Shown here one piece after another: positions 35,133-47,000 of a stretch of DNA of 64,000 nucleotides. The notes under the pieces were generated by a model. That model saw nothing but the letters and a program-made list of their open reading frames with translations. It was not told the origin of the DNA and ran no database searches. Position numbers and translations under genes: made by a program. The stretch is from Aquila chrysaetos chrysaetos (taxonomy: Eukaryota; Chordata; Aves; Accipitriformes; Accipitridae), in NCBI RefSeq assembly GCF_900496995.4, contig NC_044018.1:21296001-21360000 (forward strand). The letters run 5' to 3'. The first letter of the stretch is position 1, and every line of letters starts with the position of its first letter.

Positions 35133-36060
35133 AAAATAGAATAGAATAGAATAGTTCGGTTGGAAGGGACCTACAACAATCATCCAATCCAACTGCCTGA
35201 CCTTTTCAAGGCTGACCAAAAGTTACGACTTATTACTAAGGGCATTGTCCAAATTTCTCTTAAACACTGACAGGAATAGGGCACTGACCACCTCTCTAGG
35301 AAGTCTGTTCCAGTGTTTGACCACCTTCTCTGTAAAGAAAATGCTTCCTAATGTCATCTGAACCTCCCCTGATGCAGCTTTGGACAATTCCCACGTGTCC
35401 TGTCAGTGGATATGAGGGAGAAAATGTCAGCACCTTCCTCTGCACTTCCCCTCCTCAGGAAGCCGTAGAGAGCAATGAGGTCACCCCTCAGCCTCCTTTT
35501 CTCCAAACTAGACAAGCCCAAAGTCATTAGCTGCTCTTCATTGGACATTCCTTCCAGCCCTTTCACCAGCTTTGTTCCCCTCCTCTGGACACATTTGGGT
35601 ACCTTCACATCCTTCTTAAATTGTGGGGCCCAGAACTGCACACAGTACTCAAGGTGAGGCCGCACCAACACTGAATACAGTGGGATAATCCCCTCTTTTG
35701 ACCAGTTGGTTATGCTGTGTTTGAAGCCCCCCAGGATGGGGTTTGCCCTCTTGGCTGCCAGGGCACACTGCTGACTCATACTGAGCCTGCTGTCAACCAG
35801 CACCCCCAGATCCCTTTCCGCAGGGCTGCTCTCCAGCCACTCCTCTCCCCATTCATACTTGTGCCTGGTGTTACTCTGTCCCAGGTGCAGAATTTGGCAC
35901 TTGGACTTGTTAAATTTCATGCTATTGATGATTGCCCAATGCTCCAATCTATCTAGATCCCTCTGCAAGGCATCTTGTCCCTCAAGAGAGTCAACTACCT
36001 CCCAGTTTGGTATCATCAGCAAACTTACTAAGGGAGCTTTCAACTCCTATATGCAGCACT
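35133..36060 (-). mobile_element. 5'-truncated CR1 LINE, minus strand
   Basis: About 930 bp of CR1 with its 3' end at the left. The left edge is a pentamer repeat, AATAG on + (about four units, 35133-35153), followed by TTCGGTTGGAAGGGACCT, the inverted form of the usual CR1 3' UTR. The coding part continues to a FADD reverse-transcriptase motif at 36012-36023 and is lost at about 36040-36060, consistent with the 5' truncation typical of CR1. Frameshifts lie just downstream of FADD and near 35354-35360. CR1 does not normally make target-site duplications, and none is seen. An old LTR starts about 190 bp further right. Confidence 0.93.
35354..36043 (-). pseudogene. CR1 reverse-transcriptase remnant, C-terminal 229-codon open frame
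   Basis: An unusually long open frame for a fossil CR1. From about residue 22 onward it reads as the region that follows the CR1 reverse-transcriptase core ([80 protein letters not shown]). Its first 20 residues are out of the original frame. There, a base change after the catalytic FADD (encoded at 36012-36023 in the neighbouring frame) shifts the reading. The frame ends at a TGA just after GRFR, where a small deletion breaks the last 60 or so codons. The endonuclease and most of the polymerase domain are absent, so it cannot be functional. Confidence 0.9.
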
Positions 36061-36251
36061 TCTGGGTCATTTGCTGTTGCTAGAAAACATTTGCTGTTGC
36101 AGACTTCAGCAATGCAGATAGGATATTGGCATGAAAGGAGTGGGGTTTTAACAACATTGTCTTGTTAGCAAGGTAGGGTGCCAGTTTTTCACAAAACTTT
36201 TTTCTGTATCCTGGTGAAGACGATAGACCGTGTATGTTTAGTACAGTTTAG
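36061..36251. other. spacer between CR1 and LTR
   Basis: About 190 bp. The words CATTTGCTGTTGC are repeated at 36067 and 36089. Nothing else is recognised. Confidence 0.5.
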
Positions 36252-36797
36252 TATGCGGTAGGCTAACCTTGGCCAGCAGCTAAGCACCACACAGCTGCTC
36301 ACTGAGGGAAAACCCTCATCCCAGTGGGACAGGGGAGACAATAGGAAAAACAAAAGCAAAAAAACCCCTTGTGGGTCAAGATAAAGAAAATGTAATAAGC
36401 AAAGGAAGAAGAAAGAAAAGAAACACCCAAGTGACGCAACGACAATCATGTACCACCTCCCCCACGTAGGCTGATGCCAATCCAGTCTCCCAGGAATGGC
36501 TACCTTCCCCCCAAAAACTGCTTCCCTCACTTTTTATTGCTAGGCATGATGTTATATGGCATGGAATATCCCTTTGGTCAGCTCAGGTCAGCTGTCCTGC
36601 TTGTCACCCCTCCCCAGTTCTGTGTACCTCCCAGCATACTCACTACAGCAGCAAAGTGGGAAAAAGATAAAACCTTGGCACTGTAAGTACCACTCAGCAA
36701 CAGTTAAAATGCTGGTGTGTTACCAACACTGTTTAATCACAAATCAAAACCACAGCACCATATGGGCTGCTATGGAGAAAAGTAACTCCCAGGTATT
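36252..36797 (-). mobile_element. old solo LTR, related to but distinct from the LTR at 56614
   Basis: Read on +, the block starts near TGCGGTAGGCTAACCTTGGC, then AGCAGCTAAGCACCACACAG and CCCAGTGGGACAGGGGAGAC, and later CATGGAATATCCCTTTGG, TCAGGTCAGCTGTCCTG and CACAGCACCATATGGGCTGC. These landmarks occur in the same order as in a well-known bird LTR family, here about one fifth or more diverged. The sense strand is minus, as in its relative at 56614-57191. CCTTGTGGGTCAAGATAAAG corresponds to the poly(A)-signal side. Ends are estimates. No target duplication or retroviral gene was found, so it is a solo LTR. The frames lying on it (36189-36530 minus; 36474-36807 plus) are by-products. Confidence 0.75.
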
Positions 36798-37141
36798 TAC
36801 TAGGTAAGGTGGTTTACCAGTTTGGATAGCTCCTTTAAGTGCTATTAGATTAGCTTTAACAATGTCAATTTTTATTGGCCTATGGTATAGCTTCATTTTG
36901 AAACCTGGAGGGTATTATGGAGGGATTCAATTCTGTCTTAAGACGTTTAAATGTGTGTGTCTAAAGGTGACTAGATATCAAACTCTCCTTAGTCAGTGTA
37001 AAACCTGAGACATTCTGCTCACTCATCAGTGGTGTCTTAGGTGGGATATAGTTGCATGAAATTAGCCAAGAGAAACTGAATACAACTCAGTTGGGTTCAA
37101 AGATGTGACATGGATGTCAGCGAGACCTGAAGACTTCTGGA

Positions 37142-37366
37142 AGCTGTAGTGGGAGGCCAGTGTGGACACTCTGAAGCACCTAAAATGACATTTGGGCTCA
37201 GTTCAGTAGGGTTAATAAGTATACAGTGCTGTGTGATATACTCAGGGTTACCTGAGACACCCCCCGAGACTTGGGGGTTTCACACAAGACTTCCAAGGGA
37301 CCCTCACCCTTCTGGAGAGGCAGCTGGAAGCCAGCCAGGATGCCCTAAGGCACCTAAGACAGCATT
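37142..37366 (+). repeat. imperfect repeat pair about 180 bp apart
   Basis: AGCTGTAGTGGGAGGCCAGT...GAAGCACCTAAAATGACATT (37142-37191) resembles AGCTGGAAGCCAGCCAGGAT...AAGGCACCTAAGACAGCATT (37322-37366). ACTTCTGGA-like words precede both. This may be an internal duplication of an unrecognised element. Confidence 0.5.
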
Positions 37367-38984
37367 ATTGTCTTTGGCATTTGTATCTAAACTACACTTT
37401 ATTTTGACCTCTGCACCTTGAATCCATCTGAGACTTCATCTTTTCATGGGTGACAAATGAAGAATGATGTGTGATGAATAAGTCTTTGTGATAACCTCAC
37501 AGTTTCCTCCTTCTCTATATTGTCTCAGAAAAAAGATTAAATAATCACTTTTTTTTTTAAATTTTATTTTCTGTTTTAACAAAACTTGTCTTATGTCACT
37601 GCTGGAAATGAGGACTTGTTTTCTGGAGTGGAGTCAATATGGCCTTTTTGCCAAGACCTGTAATTTAGGCGTTGATTGAACTTCTTAGTTCTTTGAGGAT
37701 TAAAAGCCTGGGAAAGCTTAGATCAGTAAACAGTAGTGAGAAGATAAAACTGCTGTTCAGTTAAAAATTCATACATTCGTTCAGTGTTCACTGTTTGAAA
37801 CCTCTATATAGTCCTATAATCAAAGTGAAGTTGCTTTATGTAGATACCTGCAGGAATAATACCATCCAAGATCTGATCCTCAGTGAAAAAGCATAATAAG
37901 CTCATTTCTGAGTATTGGCCAAGCCGCAGTAATTGATATCCGAGATGCTTCCAAATCAGGATTATAATTTCATACATTGTGCAAGACACCACCAAATCTT
38001 CATCTTTCCCCAGTGCTAAGCTAAACACTCATACTACCAGATTTATTTGAAAAATGGAAGATAGTTTTACATATAATCCTGGTGCTTAGGCAATTTTTTA
38101 ACAACACATTTCTACCTACAGTAAAGGGAATATTAAGGCTAGAAAAGACAGCCTAGAAATTGAAGATTTTGCTTTGTTGTTTTTTTTTTTAAGAGGGATT
38201 GAAGAGTCAGCCACATCTCACCTCCAGAGCCTCCGTCCATGAAATAGATCTAAGTAAGATTTCTGTGACTTACTAAGCAATGATGAGCAGTTTGGGAACT
38301 TATGCAAATGACACTAATCACTGCAGTAGTGCTGCAGTAGGTAAGTAATATGAGCTATGTAATGACTGTGTTTGTAAGCCTCTAGCTCCCAAAAGCTTCT
38401 GGCTAATTCTTGAAGTCAAATTAATTATTAATTTTAAAAAAATTATATATATATATAAAAAAAAAATTAAACCTCAGGCTATGATCTGACCTTGAAAACC
38501 AGAATTAAACTACGAATCCAAAGTTCATTATACTTTATAATTTCTTTATTTAGAAGGTATTTGCATTTCTTGTGATACTAGTCTATTTTTCATAGCTCCT
38601 GACCATGACTTCTGATAATAGTCTGCAATATTCTTGCGCTACAGACATTTAGTAAGAAAGCCCTATTTGACTTATACTGCAGAAGAATATTTTTGACTGT
38701 GTAGTTTGCAATTGTCTTGAATTATCCTACCTGCAAGATTAATCCAGGGTGGAAACAAATCTCAAAAAATCTGATAAGTGAATTATAATTTCTCAGTCCA
38801 TTGGCTTAATAATTCTGTAGTTTGACTTGTATCTGTTGTGTTCATTTTAATATGAGCTTCGTGATGAAATTCAGGAGGAACAAGGAAAATGCTTGCATGC
38901 ACATAGGCAAAGTAAGTCTGTTTAGCACTGTTGACACGCAGCAATGAAATGTGACTAACTTTCCTGGCCGAAAAGCACAGTATT

Positions 38985-39019
38985 TATGTATGTACATACA
39001 TACGTACGTACGTACGTAT
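38985..39019. repeat. (TACG)n/(TACA)n microsatellite
   Basis: A largely self-complementary alternating run in which TATGTACATA units pass into TACGTACGTA units. It holds five CpGs in otherwise CpG-poor DNA. Confidence 0.85.
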
Positions 39020-42000
39020 CTGTCTATTTCTATTAGGAGAAAAGTGCATGTGGGTATCTGGGGAAACCCAGCCTTTTTGTCATTTTTGTTTACTCTTTAG
39101 TTTATTACAAAATATTTGAAATTGTGTATCATTACAAATCTACCTTAGAGTCTACTGCTGACAGTCTCTGTCAGAAACCAGCATGTTAGAAAAAATTTAT
39201 AGGCACATGAGTTACTTATTTCTTACTTAAAATTTCACAGAAGTATATTAGTCATGGTGAGACCTTTATCTAGAGGAAATTCTTGGAAAAGCCAAGCGGT
39301 GAGGAAGAAAAGCACAGGAAGACACAGAGAAGGCAGGAAGGAAAACACGTGAAGGGAAGTAACAGCGACTTATATCAGGAAGCAAATCACTTTTCGGCTT
39401 GTTTCAGAGCAGTGAGGTGAACATGGAAACCTACAGTGAAACAAGAAGTAACAGTTTCAGATCTTCACTCCAAAACCACCGGAAGAATAAGGGAGACAAT
39501 TAGATTGACACAGCCCATAACCTGTTTTTTAAGGAAGTCATAGAGCAGTATGTTGTTCAGCAGCAAAGAGTCGAAACAAGGTTTTCAGTTTGTGTTAGAG
39601 GTTTTGCCTTAACTAGGAGACTCTCATCTGATATTTTTCTTTTGGAGGTGTTATACAGTTTGTATAAATATATGTAATTAAATTCTTGTATATTAAGGCA
39701 AAAACGTCATTTGTCATGAATCAGTATTCAATGACATCCTTTCTCTGGAACTATTACACACAATTTGGGGTCCTTATGCTCATGTCTTTCATGCGTTTCT
39801 GGAATCTATAAAATTTTCAATACTAGTGGCAATTACTGATTGTCAGCTATACTATTAGATATATCTCAGGCTACAACATTACATCAACAATTTCAGTCTT
39901 TGTATATTGCCCTGTAGTACAGTATGTTTACTCCCCATGAAGGTACTTCCATGCTGTAAGAAGCCCTTATAAAACTTTCTTGTTAAATTAAGCAGAGTGA
40001 TTTTTAAGTTTCTTGTTAATCTTTAGTTAATAACAATATTAGATATTGGAATTATTAGATATTTTATTCAACCATTTAATTGGGGTTTTTTAAAACAATT
40101 TTTTAAGTAGTCCCACAAACTATATACAGTCTTCTAAAATACATCACAGTCTGTAAGTTTACCTGTACTGTTTCTTCCTGAATGCCTATCCTTCCTTTGT
40201 CTAAGTTGGTTACTTCGGGTTTTTTTCTGAAGAAACTAAATCTAAACCTAAACCTAAATGTTCCTTTGACAATAACTCCTAACAGACCATTATCTTTTAA
40301 GATCTGCCAGTGAACAATCTCTTAATTGCCTTAAGAAATTTTTTTATTGATATAATAGAGGGCAAATTTTTAAATCAGAACTAGTTTCAAAATGACAGGA
40401 AGAATCAAGTATGGGATGGTACTACCTACCACTGTCAATGATTAGAATATACTATTTTTTATACTATGAATAAGAAAGTTTTATTTAATATTAAAACACA
40501 GTCTATTTAAAACAATTTTATGCATGACAGTATTATCCAAAACCAGTTTTATAGTTCCCACATAAAGATAACTGCCACTTCTTTTACTAGTTCTAATGAT
40601 AGACATATGCTAAAGTTATTTCAGGATACCCTGACTGAGAAAAAGACTGTCATTCACCAGTGTGGCAGAAAAATGTCTCCTTGCATCAAGAAAGAAAGAC
40701 AGCAACAGGTTTATATGATTATTCCCCTAACGTTAGATTATTTTGTTTACCACTGCTTTTAAGCAATATTTTGTGTTATCTGAAACTTAAAAAGCAGTAA
40801 TTTAATTTGGGTTTATACACAGAAAGAGAACTATTTCAAATGTTACCATCAGCAGTACCAAAAGCAAAAGACGTCGATCTCTTCTTTTTGTAAAAGAGTT
40901 AATGCTTTCTATTAGTCTGTTAGCTGTGATGATACAAACATTTAAAAGTTCTGGCATTAAATTGCACATAAGAAAGAAGTAGTATGTCTGTTAAATATTG
41001 CTGAAATGTATTACAGCTAACCATGGATTCTTTTAACAGCCTGTGGCCAAGCTAATATGGACATTGTTTTTTTCTTCAACACCTCTTGTGTTTCACTCAG
41101 ATCTTAAAATAATAAGAGAGTTAATAAAATGTTGAAGTTTTAGATGAAGACAATCTTCCCTGAAAAGCAAATTTAAATCTTAGTAGTATATGTTTCACTG
41201 TTTACGAGAAACAGGTACTAAAATTATCTAAATTGGTTGTTTTGTCTCCGTAACTACTTCATCTATTATAACTGGATTTTAATGTTTTGATTTTTATTAG
41301 TAAAGCAGTTATCACCACTGAATTTTTGATAACACAGAAACACCAGTAGACAGCACACAGTGACAAGGATAACTGCTGTCTTTGAGTATAAATAATTGAG
41401 TAGTGTATGTGAGAAATGAATCTTTTACTTACCCTAGACGAAAAAATTGCATCTAAAAATAAAAAGAAGACTGGATGGATGTCTGTGGTAGTTAGCAATG
41501 TCCCCACACAGGTTGCAAATGCATTTCAGTTTATTCCTTCACCTGTATGCACAAATGTGATCTATGCTTAGGCTAATGTTAGCACTGGGATTGTTTTGAA
41601 AGCTACTTACCTGAGTGGTAGGTAAGTATAGAGAACAGAAACATCTCTGCATTATGCCTATTTAGTAGATTATCCTGCAGCAGTCCAACGCAATTTCTTT
41701 CTCAAAAGCTTTCAGATGTAGATAAGTTAAAAAAATGTTAACATGAAGTATACATATTAATACAGTAATAAACAGGGATTCTTAGTAATCCTTCTATTGT
41801 TTTGTTTTGTCTTTTCATTGTCTTTCATTTCTGGAATTCCAGCTAAGGGTGAGCTGTTCCTTGAATCAAAGCCCTGTATACTCCATGGAAAAACTCATGC
41901 TGGCAGCAAGAAGCTTTTGGCAGAGTCCTAAATTCTTTTCTTTTACCCTGGAAAAAAGCAGTCCTGAGCTCATCTTCATGATAAATTACCTAGATTGCTT

Positions 42001-43946
42001 GTCATTCAAAAAGAGAGGAAAAAACCAGAAGTGAAATACATTAAGACTGTTTTCAATGTATTTCAAACTCTCTACAGAAAATAAAAATCCCAAAGCACCC
42101 TGTGTTTTTTTTCCTTTCCACAATGGTCCAATAGGCTGCCGTGGTTATGTCAAGAGGCTAGAAATGCAAATGTTTTTCACCAGATGTTTTCCCCGAGCTG
42201 TAGAACCTTTATGTAGCAGAGTTGGAGCAATGGCAGAAGGTGCTGCTATATTATATCCTTTAGAGTTTGTCTCGGTACCATTTCCCCACATCCTGGATAT
42301 ACTTCCTTGCAAAGAGATCCTTGTCTGCAGAAGCAAGTACATGACTGTTATTCCCAAATACTCCTCGAGGCTCAGGAAGTGGAAAAAGCACAAAGAAAAC
42401 TTGTTTTCTTTTTTTTGTGTGCAACTTCATGACCTGCAGTCATAACCCTACATATCTTAATATCAATTGCTGTAATTTTCCTTCTTATTATTCTTCTTCC
42501 CCTTTATCAGTGTTCATCTTTCTAACATGTTTCTTCCATATCTTCCTGCCTTACTAAATACAGACTCAGCCATCCAAATGGTATCAGGAGAATTCAGTTA
42601 CGGTATACTAAAACTTGACTTGTACTTAGGTTTCTTATGATTAAACAAACAAAATTACTACTAAGACACAATACATACAAAGGAATGTTAAAATGGCAGT
42701 GTATTTATCAGACAAAGTTAACAAATTGGCCCAATAGCAAAACCTTTCATAATAAAATTTCAGTACTTCCAAACTTTATAGCACAAAGCAAACAAAAATG
42801 TGAATCATACTAATTACTAGCCACAGCATCAGGAGATATCACTATGGAGCCAGTTCTGTCTGCAAACACACATGTGGCTTCCACACTGTTTGAACTGTAT
42901 AAATTATCTTCATTTCTATATGCAGCATGGGTTCAAAGTTAATTGCCTCTTACATTACCAAAGGCAAAGATAAGTACATATTATCTGGTGTGGCAAAGAA
43001 AGAAATTTTTAACAAAACAGGAAAAATACCTCTCATGTCTTATAATTCATATTTCCAAACAGAAAAAAAAATAATTTGTAAGCTCCACCACCATAAATAA
43101 ACTAATTGGAAAGAACTCTTACAGAAGCTGATTTAAGGTTATCAGAAAAAATGATGGAAATAACCTAATACAAGGTAAAGATATTTTGTCTACTGACTTG
43201 CAAAATGCAGCTGTGGTTCCTAAAGTTTGTAGGCATTTTTCATCCTTACTGGGGAAATTATAAAATATATAGGTTTCACCATGTTCCAGAAGCATTTAAC
43301 ATCAGACTGAAATAAAAAATCCCCACGGAATGGACTGAGAAAAAAATAAGAAAGCAACAGAGAGAGAATGTTATAGCTATTAAAGGGTAAATTGGTTAAC
43401 ACTTTAAAATAACTTGATAATATTCTTTTTCAGTAGTTGATTTAAAGATTAACCAGCCTTCCAATTCCCTGTGCATCATAAACTGTGCAAAAGCCAAAGC
43501 AAAGAAACCATGAATGCATCCCACTCCTTTCTAAGTATAAAGTATGGTATATGAGTTATGAATGTGCATGAGAAAATATTTCAGAAAAAAATAGGTAACT
43601 TAATTGGCTGAAGCCCATAAAGCTGAAAAATAATGTGTGAAGCAGGTTGATGAAAATGAGAGAAGCTTCACTTGTATTTATTCAGTCAAGAATGCATATT
43701 TGTTGTGACTGCTCAAATACTATCTCTATGGACATATATCTGAGTTACATGCATAATTAATTTTGGCCCAATATATTTGTCTCTGTGTTTGTTACTGTCA
43801 AAAATTCCTTTACCAGTACAAAGAGCACTGGATCTCAGCTGAAATTTTACTCTGGTCTAAGTGGTGAGAGTTAGCCACAACCCATAGGAGCAAATGCTAA
43901 TTTCACAATTTTCAGAGAATATAATGCAGCAGTACAGACTACTTAC

Positions 43947-44057
43947 CTTATGGTTCCCCAAAACTGGTGCCTGCACTTCTTCCTTGCTGCTGTGGTTTTC
44001 AGTCATATCGGGCACTATTTTTGTTGGTGCAGCAAAGATTGAACTGGATATGTCCAT
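43947..44057 (-). CDS. candidate 111-bp exon (37 codons), identity unknown
   Basis: On the minus strand this stretch is open for exactly 37 codons. It is bounded by a pyrimidine-leaning TAATCACCTGCCTGTTATAC followed by CTAG at the 5' side (AG at 44058-44059), and by the consensus donor GTAAGT at the 3' side (43941-43946). A phase-0, multiple-of-three exon of this kind would be a typical cassette exon. The encoded segment begins with ATG and is hydrophilic, rich in Ser, Glu and Pro (for example PTKIVPDMTENHSSKEE), like an intracellular disordered linker. An in-frame TAG sits inside the acceptor, so the ATG is either an internal Met or a start. I do not recognise the protein, and no partner exon could be identified within the window. 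The open frame runs on to 43857 if the donor is ignored. A chance combination of splice-like signals is quite possible. Confidence 0.35.
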
Positions 44058-47000
44058 CTAGGTATAACAGGCAGGTGATTAAAGACCATATCCAAAACAA
44101 AACCTTTCTCAACACCTATAGAGCAATTTATGATCAATACTAATTGCTTAAATAGCCAGTCTTCATTGTTGACAACATTGCATGACAGAGTACTTTAAGA
44201 GGACACTTAAACAATCAGATTAGGTTTATGAATCATCCTCTGAGACTCTAACGCCTAAAATCCTTTTTAGCTGGGTGTGACAGACCATGTCCTACCTGTA
44301 TTGGGACAGATAGGGAACTAAAACATACTTACATATTTAGTCAGAGATAACCTGGGCCAGTAAGCATTAAGTAACATGTTCAGAAATGTTGCATTAATTT
44401 CTTATATTTTTAAAGTTTGAAATAATTCCCTCTAAAGTTCTCTCATTTTCTATTTCCCAGTCCACTATGATTTTTAGTAGAAGAGAACACCTGCAGTAGG
44501 GCAGTTCCAGGCATTCAGGGCGCTTGGCCATAGGTTCTGCATATGAGGATGAGAGATTTTTCTGCAGTGTCCCTATTAATCTACAGAGCTTAAAGCTGGG
44601 TGCTACTGCTACTGTCTTCATTCAGCTAGTTACATTAGAGGTTCAAATAACTTGTACTAAGAAATGTATAAATAAAGATAACATTGCTATAACTTCTTCT
44701 AATTTAGATATTTTTTGCTGGAGCAGCTAATCTTACGACTATTCTTGCTTAAATGAACAGAGATTTAAATAAAAACTATATATACATTTTCGTGAACTCT
44801 CAGGGACTCTAGGACTAAAAATACTCTAAGTATGGTGACTTTGGTACACTTCCAAAATATTTATTAAGTATTTAATCTGATTTAAAGCTGTTTGGCTTTT
44901 GCTAGCTAGTTCCTTTTTAATATTCAGGATTTCAGGGATGCTTGTTGTTTTGTTTCTGGATGCTTCCTTAGTAGTCATTTTGAATGTACGACCCTGAAAA
45001 AAGTGCTAGAACTAAATTAAACTATGCATTTTGTAAGATTTTTTAAAATGAAATTTTAAGTGCTTCAGTTTCTTAAAAATGTTATTCAAATTTTGCTGAA
45101 GACTCAATCATAGCAAATAAAAAATAGTTCTTCCATCTCCCCATCACTAGAAAATATAAAATAAGGAAGACACTACTGGAACTAAGATCAGAATCTTTCT
45201 GATTATAGGTGATTGTTAGAGTGCCAGAAAATTTCACCAAAGGTTATATTTTGCTGTAAAAAACATGAATTGTTTGAAAGGCCCTTTTGTTTTTTAAAAG
45301 GAAGAACTATCAACCTCTAATACTAAATGCCTCACAGTACATCTTAATGGCATATGAATTCTGATTAAGAAAGTTTACAAGGTATCCTCACACATGACAC
45401 CACAAAAACAACAGGCAGGTAGCTGACATAAACTGCAGAATACTCTTTCTTCAAAGTGGGTTTTCACCTATTTTTTGACATGAGGCTAACATGCCTTTTA
45501 GAATAATAATCACCTAAGTTTTCTGAAGTCTTCTAAAACCTGAGTTTCTGTGGAAAGTGTAGGTTGTTCTTCTATGCATTGCAGTATGTTTCATTTATAG
45601 TGCTATTGAATTAGCTATTCTACTACCTAAATCCCTGTTAGGTACAAGTTCACATTATCCAGAAATCTCAACAACCCATTGTCACCCACTTTTCGCAGAT
45701 TTTTTATTAAATGCATGTATTTTAGCCATTAATGTTTCCTTTGAGAATCTCAAATTAGCTGGCAGAAGAGGGACAACATCTCCATAATATTGCCACCTGA
45801 CAATTCAGTCTCTGAAATAAATAAACAGAAAAGATGTAGACAGTCAAAAGAGTATAATAGTATCGAACCTGTAGAGGTGGGAATGGCTGTGAGTAAAGTG
45901 ACTTTCTCTATATAATAGTCATGTTCTAAATTTGGTACTGTGAGTGGGAGAAAGCTACTGATGACTCTTACCATCCTTGAAAATGTAGGATTATATACTG
46001 CATGCACTTGTGTCACTGAAGCCTATTTGTTGAGGATTTATCATAAATCTGAAAGAAAAAAAGCCCTGCAGTGATTGCAAAAGCTAGTACATCTGGAAAG
46101 GCAAGGCAAGGGAAGGAAAGGAAGGGTGAGAGAAAGGAGATAATGTAACATCTCCATTCTTCAGCTTCACTTTCTGGTTTTAACATAGAGAATTATGTTC
46201 TTCAATTCCAATACACACTGAAGTGCCCACTTTACAATTAACAACTGCCAAACCATTCCCCTGACAAATACAAATTACTCTGCACAAACACTCTATAAAG
46301 TTGAAAAAGTCACATGGAGGGGGTGAAGGAAAAAGAAAGACAAAAAAGAAATAAAGCTGTGAGAGGTTTTCTAGGCAGCATTTTTTCTTAAGATCTCTGA
46401 ACTTTTAAAGCCACCTTGTGAACAGTGGTAGCTGTAAGAGGCAGTTCCCTCAGTGTGACAAACAGCTGTAGGCTATAGGGATTTATACTTTTTTTGGCCT
46501 TTCTTTTTTGGCCCTACATGAGAGATAATTGTTTATTTACCCCATAGCAACCAGGAAAAAAAAGGGAGATTAAGAACAAGCTACTTGCCTAAAGCAAAGC
46601 ACCTTCTACTTTTTAGGTTGCTTGACTTACTTGTTCAGGTACGTGACTCATGGTGTTTTAGAAGAACCTTGCAGTAAAATGGGCTATGGCATTGATTTGC
46701 CAGTAACATCCTTTTTTGCCTCCACCTCCTCCTCCTCCTTCTCCTGCAGAACATGTAGACACTGCGTTCTCCCGTTCTGGGTGAGAGCATGTGTCTCGAC
46801 AGCCAATACTTGTGAATCCCCAACTACATAAGAAGGAAATACCTACTGAAGTGAATTCATTCCTACATAGGGTAAGATGTATTCTCTGTCATGTTAGTTA
46901 TTACTTCATCTGAGCCTAATAATGTTCTCAGGTTGATATGTTACTCATTACCAAGACACTAGCTTTTAACCAGGAGAGTATTTAAGAATGTACTATTAAT

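Larger units (their letters stand above)
36798..43946. other. 7 kb AT-rich DNA with no recognised gene
   Basis: No exon or transposon family is identified. Visible structure: an imperfect dispersed repeat pair (37142-37191 and 37322-37366), an AT run at 38440-38466, a TACG/TACA repeat at 38985-39019, and a telomere-like CTAAAC cluster at 40235-40259. The longest frame (42056-42445, +, 129 codons) shows no domain. Confidence 0.45.

Noticed and set aside
40235-40259. Telomere-like CTAAAC-type units
   Set aside because: Only three or four imperfect units. The bird telomere repeat is TTAGGG/CCCTAA, which is not matched over any length.
41610-41690. Another possible small exon on the minus strand, with a GTAAGT donor at about 41605-41610
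   Set aside because: The acceptor side has a poor pyrimidine tract, the frame is very short, and the donor lies in a local inverted repeat (TACTTACC/GGTAAGTA).
42056-42445. 129-codon open frame on the plus strand
   Set aside because: No recognisable motif, and its composition looks like translated non-coding DNA.
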